64,000 nucleotides of DNA, taken from Kuafuiihalomonas sp039024635. Lineage in GTDB: Bacteria; Myxococcota; Kuafuiibacteriia; Kuafuiibacteriales; Kuafuiibacteriaceae. Below the pieces are notes generated by a model that saw nothing but the letters and a program-made list of their open reading frames with translations, had not been told where the DNA came from and ran no database searches. A program made the position numbers and the translations under genes. The stretch lies in the NCBI GenBank assembly GCA_039024635.1, contig JBCCQA010000005.1, positions 1 through 64,000 of the forward strand. The letters are read 5' to 3'. Below, one piece after another: positions 43,710-52,192 of the stretch. Positions within the stretch are counted from its first letter, which is position 1, and every line of letters begins with the position of its first letter.

Positions 43710-46507
43710 CAGGGACCTCCCGATTCCTCGTCCGTCTCGCCGACGTGACCAAGGCGAGACAGTGTGATCAGCAGAACCGCCAGCACGGTCAGGAACACGC
43801 CGAGGTCGAAGGCGAGAGCGGAGGCGAGCTCGAAGTCGAAGGGCCCCAAGTGCACGTGTGAGAAGGCGCTGGTCAGGAAGGGCACGCCCAGGACCATGGC
43901 AACGACGCCGGTGGCGAGGGCGATGGCGAGCCCGACGGCTGCGGTGGCCAAGAAGTTGAAAGGCAGTCGAGGCGATGCGAACCGGAGCCCGCTCGCCATG
44001 AATTGGAGGATCAGCGCTACGCTGGCGACCAGTCCTCCGATGAAGCCGCCCCCAGGTAGGTTGTGTCCCCGAAGCATCAGGTAGACCGCCACCAGAAGGA
44101 GCAGGGGGAGAAGAGGACGACTCATCACCCGTAGCAAGAACGGGTGTTGGTCTTTGGACCAAGCTCGCCCGTCGGCCGACGTCGCGGGCTTTGGTATTTG
44201 GATGGCGTAGAGCATTCCGGCGATGGCGATGGCCGCGATGCCAAGCACCGTGATCTCGCCCAAGGTATCGAAGCCACGGAAGTCGACGAGGATGACGTTC
44301 ACGACGTTGGTGCCTCCGCCATACTCGCGGCTCGTGGCCAGGTAGTAATCGGCGATGGTGTCAAAGGGACGGGTCAGAACCACCCCCATCAAGCCGGTGA
44401 CGCCCAAGCCGAGCGCTCCTGCAATCAACCCGTCTCGGATTCGTCGAGCCTTCGACGAAATGCTGGGTCCATGGGCGGGCAGGTGGGCGAGGGCCAAGAG
44501 AATGAGCACCGTGGTGGCGAACTCGACCGAAAGCTGGGTGAGCGCCAGATCTGGAGCGGAGAGCTCCACGAAGATCAGCGTGCTCCCGAGACCGGAAAGG
44601 CCGAGGGCGATCATGGCGAGTAATCTTCGACGATGAAAGAGGACGGTTCCCACCGCGCCGAACACCAACAGACACGAGAAAGCGACTAGGGCCAGGCGTG
44701 GTCGGGTCGTGATGGGCACGAGGTCGTCGTCACCCTGGAGTGGTCCGAGGAAGGGAAGGAGCCCAAGGATGGCGGCACTGCCGACCAGTGCGATGAGGTA
44801 TCGGCCAAGGGAGTGGTCGTGCAGGCCTCGCGTGATGCGTCGGGCAAGTCGAACGATGGCCCCCATCGTGCTCGCGTACAGCTGGGCCCCCGGAGGCAGA
44901 AGACGACGATCACCGAGTGCGTTGGCCAAGGAAGGCCGCTGACGAAAGAGACCCACGCCCACCCCGACCGCGAGAAGACTCATCGCGAGGGGCAGGTTGA
45001 GGCCGTGCCATAGGTGCAGGTGGATGTCGGGTGTGCGGGCGCCGAGGACGCTGTGGCTCACCGCCACTAGTAGCTCCTCGGCCACCAGGCCTGGAGCGAT
45101 GCCGACCAGAATGCACAGGGCGACGAGCAGCCCGACCGGGACCTGCATCCAGGGAGGTGGAGGATGAGGGTTTCTTTCGAGGCGACCCGTGTCGTGACGG
45201 AAGAAGACGTCCCATACGAAACGCACGGAGTAGGCGACGGAAAAGGCACCGGCCAGGGTAGCCACAGTGGGAATCAGCCAGGGCTGGGCGCTCTGGGTCC
45301 CCACATCGACCGCCTCTTTGAAGAACATCTCCTTGCTGAGGAAGCCGTTGAGGAGGGGGATGCCGGCCATGGCCGCTGAAGCGACGGTGGCCAACAATGC
45401 CGTCGACTTCATCGTCCGCGCGAGACCGCCCAGGCGGGTCAGGTCTCGCGTCCCAGTTTCGTGATCGATGATCCCCGCCGCCATGAAAAGGGACGCCTTG
45501 AAAGTGGCGTGATTGAGAACGTGGAACAGCCCCGCGACTACTCCGGTTTCGGTATTGAGTCCGAAGAGGGCCGTGATGAGCCCGAGGTGGGAGATGGTGG
45601 AGTAGGCGAGCAGGCCTTTGATGTCGTCCTGGAACAGGGCCACCACTGCCGCAAAGAGCATGGTGGCGAGACCGAAACCCGTCACGACTACGAACCAGAC
45701 TTCGGTGCCCGCCAGGGTCGGCCACAGTCGGGCGAGCAGGAAGACTCCCGCCTTCACCATCGTCGCCGAGTGCAGATAGGCGCTGGCCGGGGTAGGGGCG
45801 GACATGGCGCCCGGTAGCCAGAAGTGAAAAGGGACCTGGGCGGACTTGGTGAACACGCCGAGGAGAATCAACCCGAGTACGGCCGGATATCGGGCATCGG
45901 CCTGAACGAGTGGGCCAGACGCGAGCACTTCGGACAGCGCAAAGCTCCCGGTGACGCGGCCGAGGAGCAGGACGCCACCGAGGAGGGCCAGTCCGCCGAG
46001 GCCCGTCACCCCAAGGGCCCGCCGGGCGCCTCTGCGGGCCTCGGGGCGCTGGCTATTGAAGCCAACGAGCAAAAAGCTGCTCACTGAAGTCAGTTCCCAA
46101 AATACGACCAGGCCAAGCAGGTTCTCGGAGGCGACGAGTCCCAGCATCGCGCCCATGAAGAGCAGTAGGAACGCGAAGAAGCGGTCTCGCTGAGCCTCGT
46201 GCACCATGTAGTAGCGGGCGTAGAGGATGACGAGGAGCCCGATGCCCAGGACCAGGCCGCAAAACATAAGGGACAGGCCATCCAAGCGCAGCGAAAGGCT
46301 AAGTCCGAGCTGGGGCACCCAAGGAATGGGGACAATCAGTGGAGACTCGGGAAAGGCTCCTCCGGTCGCCGCGAGCAAGAAGCCCAAGGATGCCAGGGTA
46401 ACGGCCCCAGCCATCCATGCGGACCCGTTCCGGCCCAGCCGCCGAGGGCTCAGGATGGGGAGCCAGCACAGCAGCATAGGCGTGAAGAGGGCGAAAGCGA
46501 GCTGCAT
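43709..46507 (-). CDS. mrpA: Fused Na+/H+ antiporter subunits MrpA-MrpB
   Basis: The start is the ATG at 46507 (MQLAFALFTPMLLCWLPILS); a longer frame to 46792 lacks membrane character. The 932-residue product has the NuoL-like MrpA core (ENLLGLVVFWELTSVSSFLL, VPFHFWLPGAMSAPTPASAY, HATFKASLFMAAGIIDHETG). The usual C-terminal MbhE/MrpA extension follows (PDLALTQLSVEFATTVLILL, DFRGFDTLGEITVLGIAAIA). The last 140 residues are an MrpB domain (YLMLRGHNLPGGGFIGGLVA, FDFELASALAFDLGVFLTVL). MrpA-B fusions are known in several phyla. The subunit forms the proton and sodium path with MrpD. Confidence 0.95.
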   Translation of the reverse strand: MQLAFALFTPMLLCWLPILSPRRLGRNGSAWMAGAVTLASLGFLLAATGGAFPESPLIVPIPWVPQLGLSLSLRLDGLSLMFCGLVLGIGLLVILYARYYMVHEAQRDRFFAFLLLFMGAMLGLVASENLLGLVVFWELTSVSSFLLVGFNSQRPEARRGARRALGVTGLGGLALLGGVLLLGRVTGSFALSEVLASGPLVQADARYPAVLGLILLGVFTKSAQVPFHFWLPGAMSAPTPASAYLHSATMVKAGVFLLARLWPTLAGTEVWFVVVTGFGLATMLFAAVVALFQDDIKGLLAYSTISHLGLITALFGLNTETGVVAGLFHVLNHATFKASLFMAAGIIDHETGTRDLTRLGGLARTMKSTALLATVASAAMAGIPLLNGFLSKEMFFKEAVDVGTQSAQPWLIPTVATLAGAFSVAYSVRFVWDVFFRHDTGRLERNPHPPPPWMQVPVGLLVALCILVGIAPGLVAEELLVAVSHSVLGARTPDIHLHLWHGLNLPLAMSLLAVGVGVGLFRQRPSLANALGDRRLLPPGAQLYASTMGAIVRLARRITRGLHDHSLGRYLIALVGSAAILGLLPFLGPLQGDDDLVPITTRPRLALVAFSCLLVFGAVGTVLFHRRRLLAMIALGLSGLGSTLIFVELSAPDLALTQLSVEFATTVLILLALAHLPAHGPSISSKARRIRDGLIAGALGLGVTGLMGVVLTRPFDTIADYYLATSREYGGGTNVVNVILVDFRGFDTLGEITVLGIAAIAIAGMLYAIQIPKPATSADGRAWSKDQHPFLLRVMSRPLLPLLLLVAVYLMLRGHNLPGGGFIGGLVASVALILQFMASGLRFASPRLPFNFLATAAVGLAIALATGVVAMVLGVPFLTSAFSHVHLGPFDFELASALAFDLGVFLTVLAVLLITLSRLGHVGETDEESGGP

Positions 46508-46631
46508 CGGAGGGCCGGAACCGGGTCCCTGCCGTTTTCGACTTCGGGGGTCAACGTGCCCTCCTCCTCGGCTCATAACTTGGCGTCGCTTTCGATCGAC
46601 TCTTTCCGGTGGCTCGTTTCTATCCCTGGGG

Positions 46632-47216
46632 ATGGGAAAGCGCCCCGCCCTAGGCCAGGTCCGCACGGGCGCCGAGCTTCGTCGGTGGTACTGGTTGAAG
46701 GATGAGCTGGTGGCTGGATGCCGGGCCCGAAGTCTTCCCCTCGGCGGCCGAAAGGCGGAGCTCCTCGAGCGCCTCGCCACCTTCCTGGACACGGGTCGAA
46801 TCTCTCGGCCGAGGAAGGCCTGCCCCGGAAGCGGTTCAGTCGACTGGGTACGGGGTTCGCTGAGCCCTGAAACCTTGATCGACGCCGGCTACCGCAACAA
46901 CCGCAACGTCCGTCGATTCATGGAGGCTCGAGTGGGGCCCCACTTTCGCTTTACCATCGGCTTCATGGCTTGGGTGCGCCAGAACCACGGGAAGTCCCTG
47001 CAGGATGCTGCGACGGCCTGGTGCGAACTTCAGAAGGTCAAAGCCCCTATCGCCGAGGACAACCAATTCAATCGCTACCTCCGCGCCTTCTTCGAAGCCA
47101 ATCCTGAGCGCAGCATGGAGGAGGCACGCATCTGTTGGGCGTGGTGCCGCAGCCGGGCCAGCGAGGACGGGCGCCACCGCTATGCGGACGAGGACCTCCG
47201 AGCCCTGGGGCGCTGA
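46632..47216 (+). CDS. SAP-domain protein with DUF6434-like C-terminal domain
   Basis: This 194-residue protein starts at ATG 46632 (MGKRPALGQVRTGAELRRWY). Residues about 13-55 form a SAP helix-extended-helix nucleic-acid-binding motif (LKDELVAGCRARSLPLGGRK, AELLERLATFLDTG). The C-terminal part (VRRFMEARVGPHFRFTIGFM, CELQKVKAPIAEDNQFNRYL) resembles small SAP-DUF6434 proteins. It is divergent from mrpA with a 124-bp intergenic region. A role in nucleic-acid binding is inferred from the SAP motif. Confidence 0.8.
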   Translation: MGKRPALGQVRTGAELRRWYWLKDELVAGCRARSLPLGGRKAELLERLATFLDTGRISRPRKACPGSGSVDWVRGSLSPETLIDAGYRNNRNVRRFMEARVGPHFRFTIGFMAWVRQNHGKSLQDAATAWCELQKVKAPIAEDNQFNRYLRAFFEANPERSMEEARICWAWCRSRASEDGRHRYADEDLRALGR

Positions 47217-47598
47217 ATCAGCAAGGCTCGAGATCCCGTCCGCCCTTCGATGGGTCCGAAGTCTCGGCCGCCGGACGTCAGATCGTCGGCAGCGAAGACT
47301 CGGTAAACGACTTCAGCCCTTGGGAAGATCGTTTCGTCTTCAACGCAGGCGACTAAAGGTTGGGGGCCATGGAAGACTCTCGTCGAACAGCAGCTCTAAT
47401 TCACTGTTGCCGCGGGGCGTCAGCCGCCTAGGCATACTAGCGGCCGAATCGGGCGGCCTTGGATCTCAAAGCGCCCGCGGGCCTCTACGGGCCCATAAAT
47501 CGAGCCGGGTGACTTTTTTTCTCCTAGGTGTCGAGATGACGAGCAAAGCGCGTCGTGCTGGCGAAGTGGCTCGATGAAGAGCCGCAGGAAGGAAAACC
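47217..47598. other. Intergenic region with a possible gene tail
   Basis: In the frame ending at 47356 the sequence reads GSEVSAAGRQIVGSEDSVND then FSPWEDRFVFNAGD before a stop, which looks like the end of a coding region without a beginning. The rest, up to the DGPF gene, holds a short T7 run near 47514 and no other feature. A promoter for the DGPF/ECF42 pair is expected here but was not identified. Confidence 0.35.
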
Positions 47599-47952
47599 AT
47601 GAAGTACCTTTGCCTGATTTATGATGACGAGAACCGCTGGCTCGACGCCAAGCCCGAAGAGCAGCAGCAGTCTTTTGCTGAGCACATGGCCCTCATGGAA
47701 GAGGCCCAAAAGAACAAGCAGTGGGTCGGTGGAGAGGGGCTGCAACCTGTGCGCAACACCGTGACCCTCCGAGTCCGTAACGGTAAGACCGTCCAGACGG
47801 ACGGTCCGTTTACGGAGCTGAAGGAGCAGATCGGCGGCTTCTACCTGTTCGATTGCGATAACTTTGATCAGGCCGCAGCCCTCGCGAGCAAGATCCCAGA
47901 GGCTCGCACGGGCACCATCGAGATTCGACCGGTGATGGTCTACGAGGGCTGA
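47599..47952 (+). CDS. YCII/DGPF-domain protein
   Basis: This 117-residue protein is a member of the YCII-related/DGPF family (PF03795). It starts MKYLCLIYDDENRW and contains the namesake segment VQTDGPFTELKEQIGGFYLF. The C terminus is TIEIRPVMVYEG. An AGGAAGG sequence 8 bp upstream of the ATG is a good ribosome-binding site. It is followed after 20 bp by an ECF42 sigma gene, the standard partner. The biochemical function of DGPF proteins is unknown; they are thought to be the output or modulator of ECF42 regulation. Confidence 0.93.
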   Translation: MKYLCLIYDDENRWLDAKPEEQQQSFAEHMALMEEAQKNKQWVGGEGLQPVRNTVTLRVRNGKTVQTDGPFTELKEQIGGFYLFDCDNFDQAAALASKIPEARTGTIEIRPVMVYEG

Positions 47953-47972
47953 GGCTCTCGAGGGCTCCGGGC

Positions 47973-49256
47973 ATGCTCCATCGAACGCTCGACCAGGTCG
48001 TTCGTCGTCAATCGGGCCGGGTGCTCGGAGCCCTCATTCGACAGTTTCACGACTTCGAACTGGCGGAGGACGTATTCCAGGACGCCGTTCGCAAGGCCCT
48101 CGAGACCTGGCCGCAGCGCGGGATGCCGCGCAACCCTGGAGCTTGGCTAACCGCCGTGGCCCGACGTCGGGCCCTGGATCGCTTGCGAAGAGTCGAAGTC
48201 GAGCGTCGGCACGCTCCGATGCTCGAAGTGTCCCTGGAAGTCGACGAGCGCGAGCTTCAGGCGTCCGAAGCGGAGCTACTCCACGAGGACGAGCGACTCC
48301 GGCTCATGTTCACTTGCTGCCATCCGGCCCTCGCTCTGGAAGCTCAGATTGGACTCACACTCCAGACCCTCGGCGGATTGACGGCTCGGGAGATTGCTCG
48401 GGCCTTTCTCGTCCAGGAGTCGACCATGGCTCAGCGTCTGGTCCGGGCCAAGCGCAAGATCAAGAAGGCGCAGATTCCATTCGAGATTCCGGGGCCGGAG
48501 GACATCGACGATCGCCTGCAGGGTGTTCTGAGGGTCGTCTACCTAGTCTTCAACGAGGGCTACTTCGCGTCTTCCGGCGGCTTGATCCGTCGAGAGCTCA
48601 GTAACGAGGCCATCAGGCTGGGACGACTCCTTCATCAGCTTCGGCCCGAGGACACGGAGGTCATGGGTCTGCTCGCGTTGATGCTGCTTCAAGATGCGCG
48701 GGGACAGGCGCGTTTCGATGATGCGGGCGGGCTGGTGGAGCTGGAGCGACAGGACCGAGGCCTTTGGAATCAAGCCCAGATTCGGGAGGGGACGACGCTC
48801 CTCGAGCGCGCCTTGCCTCGTCGCATCCTAGGGCCCTACCAGCTTCAAGCCGCCATCGCGGCCGTTCATGCCGAGGCATCCAGCGCCGAGATCACGGACT
48901 GGAAGCAGATCGCTTTCCTCTACGACCTGCTCAGCAAGGTGGATCCGTCGCCCCTGGTCGCGCTCAATCGCGTGATTGCTTGGGCGATGGTGTTTGGCCC
49001 CGAACATGGCCTCGGGATGCTCGATGACTTGGGTCCTCCGGCCCCAGGACTGGAGGAGCAGGACCTGTTGACCCGGGCCGACTTGCTCTGGCGGGCGGGT
49101 CGGCTGTGCGAGGCCCGGCGCGCCTACGACAAGCTCCTCGCCCTGACCAGCCACGAATCGGTTCGCGGCTTCGTCGAGGCGCGCTTGGCGTCCATGGGCT
49201 CAAAGACCGAGGGCCCCACGCCTCGGGAAATGCTCGACGGGGCGGATCAATCGTGA
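47973..49256 (+). CDS. ECF42-type RNA polymerase sigma factor
   Basis: This 427-residue sigma factor is twice the usual ECF length. Region 2 is GRVLGALIRQFHDFELAEDV and FQDAVRKALETW; region 4 contains GLTLQTLGGLTAREIARAFL and VQESTMAQRLVRAKRKIKKA. A C-terminal domain of about 250 residues follows (RVVYLVFNEGYFASSGGLIR, YQLQAAIAAVHAEASSAEIT). This is the ECF42 architecture (DUF6596 plus TPR-like tail), normally encoded next to DGPF proteins and lacking an anti-sigma factor. The C-terminal domain is considered regulatory. The target here is likely the DGPF gene. Confidence 0.93.
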   Translation: MLHRTLDQVVRRQSGRVLGALIRQFHDFELAEDVFQDAVRKALETWPQRGMPRNPGAWLTAVARRRALDRLRRVEVERRHAPMLEVSLEVDERELQASEAELLHEDERLRLMFTCCHPALALEAQIGLTLQTLGGLTAREIARAFLVQESTMAQRLVRAKRKIKKAQIPFEIPGPEDIDDRLQGVLRVVYLVFNEGYFASSGGLIRRELSNEAIRLGRLLHQLRPEDTEVMGLLALMLLQDARGQARFDDAGGLVELERQDRGLWNQAQIREGTTLLERALPRRILGPYQLQAAIAAVHAEASSAEITDWKQIAFLYDLLSKVDPSPLVALNRVIAWAMVFGPEHGLGMLDDLGPPAPGLEEQDLLTRADLLWRAGRLCEARRAYDKLLALTSHESVRGFVEARLASMGSKTEGPTPREMLDGADQS

Positions 49257-49381
49257 AACAGCCCTTCGGCGATGACGCTGGCGCGGTCTATGGAACTCAG
49301 CTGGCGGCTGGTACGCAGCAGAGGATCCTCGAACTCGCCCCGGGCCCGCTCCTTTGAGGCGACCGCACTCACCCAGGACCG

Positions 49382-50563
49382 ATGACACGCCCCGTCGCCT
49401 TCCTGGTCAATCGCTTCCCAAACCCGTCCGAGACCTTCGTTGCGGACCAGATCCGAGCCCTCCTCGAGAAGGGTTTCGAGGTCGAGGTCTGGTCTCGTCG
49501 TTCGGGTGCTGGCCGCCTTCCCATTGAGTGGGATCGTCCGGGCTTCACTCTTCGCCGCGCGCCGCGTGGCCTCTCGGAACCGCTGGCCGCGGTACGGCTC
49601 GGAGTTTCGGGTTGGAGGGAGCTCCGGCGACATCCTCCAAGTATAGCCTCGGCCTGGAGTGTAGGTACGCGGGCTGGCGCCCACGGCGATGCTCCGGACT
49701 ATGCGCTGGTCGTGGCCCACTTCGGGCCTCAAGGCCTGGACGCCCTGGACCTTCGTCGGCTCGGTCGCCTCGAGGGTCCGCTCGCCGTTGTCTTTCACGG
49801 TTTTGATATGTCCACCTTTATCGAGCGCGAAGGGGAGGACGTCTATCAAGAGCTCTTCGAAGAGGCTCGACACCTCCTTCCGATCTCCGAGCGCTGGAGG
49901 AAGCGGCTCCTCGAACTTGGCGCGCCCGCCGAGCGGATTGGCATTCACAGGATGGGGGTGGACCTTCAGGCCTTCGACTATGAGCCACGTCGCTGGTCCC
50001 GAGGCGAGGCCCTTCGCCTCGTCAGCGTAGCCCGGCTGGTCGAGAAGAAAGGGCTACAGATCGCCATTCCCGCCGTAGCCGAACTTGCGAAAGAGGTTCC
50101 TGACTTGAGCTGGGACGTGATCGGTGACGGTCCCATGAAAGACGAGCTCGCCGAGCTCGCGTCGCGATACCGGGCGCCGGTCGTCTTTCATGGCGCCCGT
50201 CCCCACGATGAGGTTCGGACGAGGCTCGCGGCGGCCCACCTCTTGCTGGCTCCGAGCCTCACCGCCTCCACCGGTGATCAGGAAGGCATTCCTGTGGCCC
50301 TAATGGAGGCCATGGCCTCGGGCCTGCCCATCGTCACGACCCGCCACTCCGGGATCCCCGAGCTGGTTCGGCCGGGAACCGGCCGCATGGCCGACGAGGG
50401 GAAGGTCGATGCACTCCTGGCCGAGCTACGGGCCGCGCTCGACGACGCGAAGTATGGCCGATGGCCTGACATCCTGGCCAAGGCCAGGGCTCGAGTCGCA
50501 GAAGAATTCGATCAGGCGGTGTGGAATGAACGGCTTTTCGAACTCGTCCGTGGGTCGGCGTGA
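49382..50563 (+). CDS. GT4-family glycosyltransferase
   Basis: This 393-residue GT-B fold glycosyltransferase starts at ATG 49382 (MTRPVAFLVNRFPNPSETFV). The N-terminal Rossmann domain contains VVAHFGPQGLDALDL and VVFHGFDMSTF. The C-terminal domain (Glycos_transf_1) contains LRLVSVARLVEKKGLQIAIP, WDVIGDGPMKDELAELASRY and the E-x7-E motif in QEGIPVALMEAMASGLPIVT. Retaining GT4 enzymes transfer sugars to polysaccharides or lipids; the exact acceptor is unknown. It stands before a GH26-like lipoprotein on the same strand, 79 bp apart. Confidence 0.92.
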   Translation: MTRPVAFLVNRFPNPSETFVADQIRALLEKGFEVEVWSRRSGAGRLPIEWDRPGFTLRRAPRGLSEPLAAVRLGVSGWRELRRHPPSIASAWSVGTRAGAHGDAPDYALVVAHFGPQGLDALDLRRLGRLEGPLAVVFHGFDMSTFIEREGEDVYQELFEEARHLLPISERWRKRLLELGAPAERIGIHRMGVDLQAFDYEPRRWSRGEALRLVSVARLVEKKGLQIAIPAVAELAKEVPDLSWDVIGDGPMKDELAELASRYRAPVVFHGARPHDEVRTRLAAAHLLLAPSLTASTGDQEGIPVALMEAMASGLPIVTTRHSGIPELVRPGTGRMADEGKVDALLAELRAALDDAKYGRWPDILAKARARVAEEFDQAVWNERLFELVRGSA

Positions 50564-50642
50564 AGCGAGCGTCTAAAATGGTAAGAGCTGTGAAAGGCCG
50601 CGCGGCTTTGCTGGGCCTCGGTCCCCATGCTACCGGCACCGG

Positions 50643-51782
50643 ATGCAGAGAGTTGCGGTATTCGCGGGAGCTTTGGGTCAGGTATGCTGCTGGCTCGTCC
50701 TGGGTTGCGGGGCATCGGGGCCCGACGGGCTGGTCGAGCCGCCAGCGCGGGGCGGTCAGTTGGTCGGATCAGGCATGAACGGAGGGGGCGAGCTCATCGA
50801 GGCCATGGTGGACAGGATCAGCACGGAGACGAACCCGAACTATCGCTATTCCTTTGAGGGTGCCAAGTTCGTGCCTCCCGAAGGCAAGACTCTCCTCATC
50901 CTGGGACAGACATTGGGCGGCATCGAAGAGCACGTGGCCAGCTTCCCCGACCAGCCTCTGCCCGGAGGCTGGGCGGCCTACTGGGGCATCCCGAGCTTGG
51001 ACGGCGTCACAAACACCTTTCTCAACGAGACCGGGGGGCGGCAGAACCACCAGCAGCTCATCGACGACTACCCCAATACGGTGATCCAGAGCGGTCTGTG
51101 GATGGTCGGGAACTTCGAGGTGGCGCGAAGGACCGTGGCCGGGGAGTTCGATCAGGTCGTACGGGACTTCAGCCGGTGGGTGAAGAACATCGAGCGTCCT
51201 TTCTACCTTCGGATCGGCTACGAGTTCGATGGCCAACACAACGCTTTGGAGCCCGAGGAGTACGTGCAGGCTTACCGGCGTATCGTCGACCTCATGCGTT
51301 CCGAAGGGGTCCGGAACGTCGCCTTTGTCTGGCATTCCTACGCGGCGCCCACTTTTCGCGGCTACCAATTGGGTCTTTGGTACCCAGGTGACGACTACGT
51401 AGACTGGGTTGGGATTTCCTTGTTCGGTCAGTCCTATCTACGGACGCCCAGCCGAGAGGTCGAGACAGTCTTCGAGTATGCGCGCGACCGAAGGAAGCCG
51501 GTGATGGTGGCCGAGTCCAGTCCCGTGAACGGGGTCCGGGGTCCGGCAGATTGGGATCGGTGGTTCGTGAACTTCTTCTCCTTGGTCTACGAACGGAACA
51601 TCAAGGCGGTCAGCTTCATCAACGAAGACTGGGAGCGGTTCAACTTTCCCGGGGTCAGCTGGGGAGACTCGCGACTGCAGAACGACCCTGACATTGCCGC
51701 TGCTTGGTTTCTTGAGACGAACAAAGACCGCTACTTGAAGCAGTCGCCTGAGCTGTTTCTGCAGCTCGGCTACACGCCCTAG
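50643..51782 (+). CDS. GH26-like glycoside hydrolase lipoprotein
   Basis: This 379-residue lipoprotein has a signal peptide ending in lipobox LVLGC (Cys22). The body has the TIM-barrel pattern of GH26-type beta-mannanase/glucanase proteins (KTLLILGQTLGGIEEHVASF, VRNVAFVWHSYAAPTF). The candidate acid/base is Glu194 in FYLRIGYEFDGQHN, and the nucleophile is Glu291 in KPVMVAESSPVNGVRG. The first in-frame ATG is at 50643; no strong Shine-Dalgarno is visible. It would act on polysaccharide at the cell surface. The specificity is not predictable. Confidence 0.83.
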   Translation: MQRVAVFAGALGQVCCWLVLGCGASGPDGLVEPPARGGQLVGSGMNGGGELIEAMVDRISTETNPNYRYSFEGAKFVPPEGKTLLILGQTLGGIEEHVASFPDQPLPGGWAAYWGIPSLDGVTNTFLNETGGRQNHQQLIDDYPNTVIQSGLWMVGNFEVARRTVAGEFDQVVRDFSRWVKNIERPFYLRIGYEFDGQHNALEPEEYVQAYRRIVDLMRSEGVRNVAFVWHSYAAPTFRGYQLGLWYPGDDYVDWVGISLFGQSYLRTPSREVETVFEYARDRRKPVMVAESSPVNGVRGPADWDRWFVNFFSLVYERNIKAVSFINEDWERFNFPGVSWGDSRLQNDPDIAAAWFLETNKDRYLKQSPELFLQLGYTP

Positions 51783-51787
51783 GGGCC

Positions 51788-52141
51788 CTAGTCTTCGTCG
51801 TTGTGGTGGTGGTGGTCCTCTTCGGAGGCCGCTTCCTCGCCGTGATGGTGTTCGTGCTCGCTCGCGTGCCCATCGGAGCCATGGTGGTGCTCGTGCTCGT
51901 CCGCGTGGCCATCGTTGCCGTGGTGGTGCTCGTGCTCGTTGGCATGGCCGTCCGAACCATGATGGTGCTCGTGCTCGTCGGCATGGCCATCATCTCCGTG
52001 GTGCGTGGCGTGCTCCGAAACGGACGAGGACGGCTGGGACCCTCCCGCTGGCTGAGATCCTGCGCCGTTGGGCGACGTCGAGCCCTTGCATCCCATGAAG
52101 GCGACGAGGGCGAGAGGCATCAGGAGCGCTCGGATGGACAT
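51788..52141 (-). CDS. His-rich repeat lipoprotein, probably metal-binding
   Basis: This 117-residue protein starts MSIRALLMPLALVAFMGCKG, a lipoprotein signal with lipobox FMGC (Cys18). A Ser/Gly/Pro linker follows, then four tandem 13-residue repeats (residues 49-100) of the type GSDGHANEHEHHH, and a His/Asp tail (EDHHHHNDED). There are about 30 histidines. Such repeats bind Zn, Ni or Cu in periplasmic chaperones and storage proteins; binding here is inferred from composition. It lies 51 bp downstream of the gene 52193-52795 and ends 5 bp from the convergent GH26-like gene. Confidence 0.85.
   Translation of the reverse strand: MSIRALLMPLALVAFMGCKGSTSPNGAGSQPAGGSQPSSSVSEHATHHGDDGHADEHEHHHGSDGHANEHEHHHGNDGHADEHEHHHGSDGHASEHEHHHGEEAASEEDHHHHNDED
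51842..51997 (-). repeat. Four tandem 39-bp repeats coding 13 residues each
   Basis: 156 bp in four 39-bp units, all in frame with the His-rich lipoprotein. Each unit encodes G-x-D-G-H-A-x-E-H-E-H-H-H. Units differ mainly at the second and seventh codons (S/N/D and D/N/S). It is a coding minisatellite, not a CRISPR array, as there are no spacers. Confidence 0.9.
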
Positions 52142-52192
52142 GAGTCAATTCATTCGCTGGCTCCAACTTCGCCGTCAAGTCGGACGAGGAAC

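Noticed and set aside
46227..46631. Upstream extension of the SAP-domain frame
   Set aside because: It would overlap mrpA antisense and has low-complexity Arg/Ser composition. The ATG at 46632 matches the start of SAP proteins.
46508..46792. Upstream extension of the mrpA frame
   Set aside because: It is Arg/Pro rich with no membrane character. MrpA proteins begin with the helix at MQLAFAL.
51842..51997. Tandem 39-bp units as a CRISPR array
   Set aside because: Units are directly adjacent with no spacers and are in frame with a protein; no cas genes are present.
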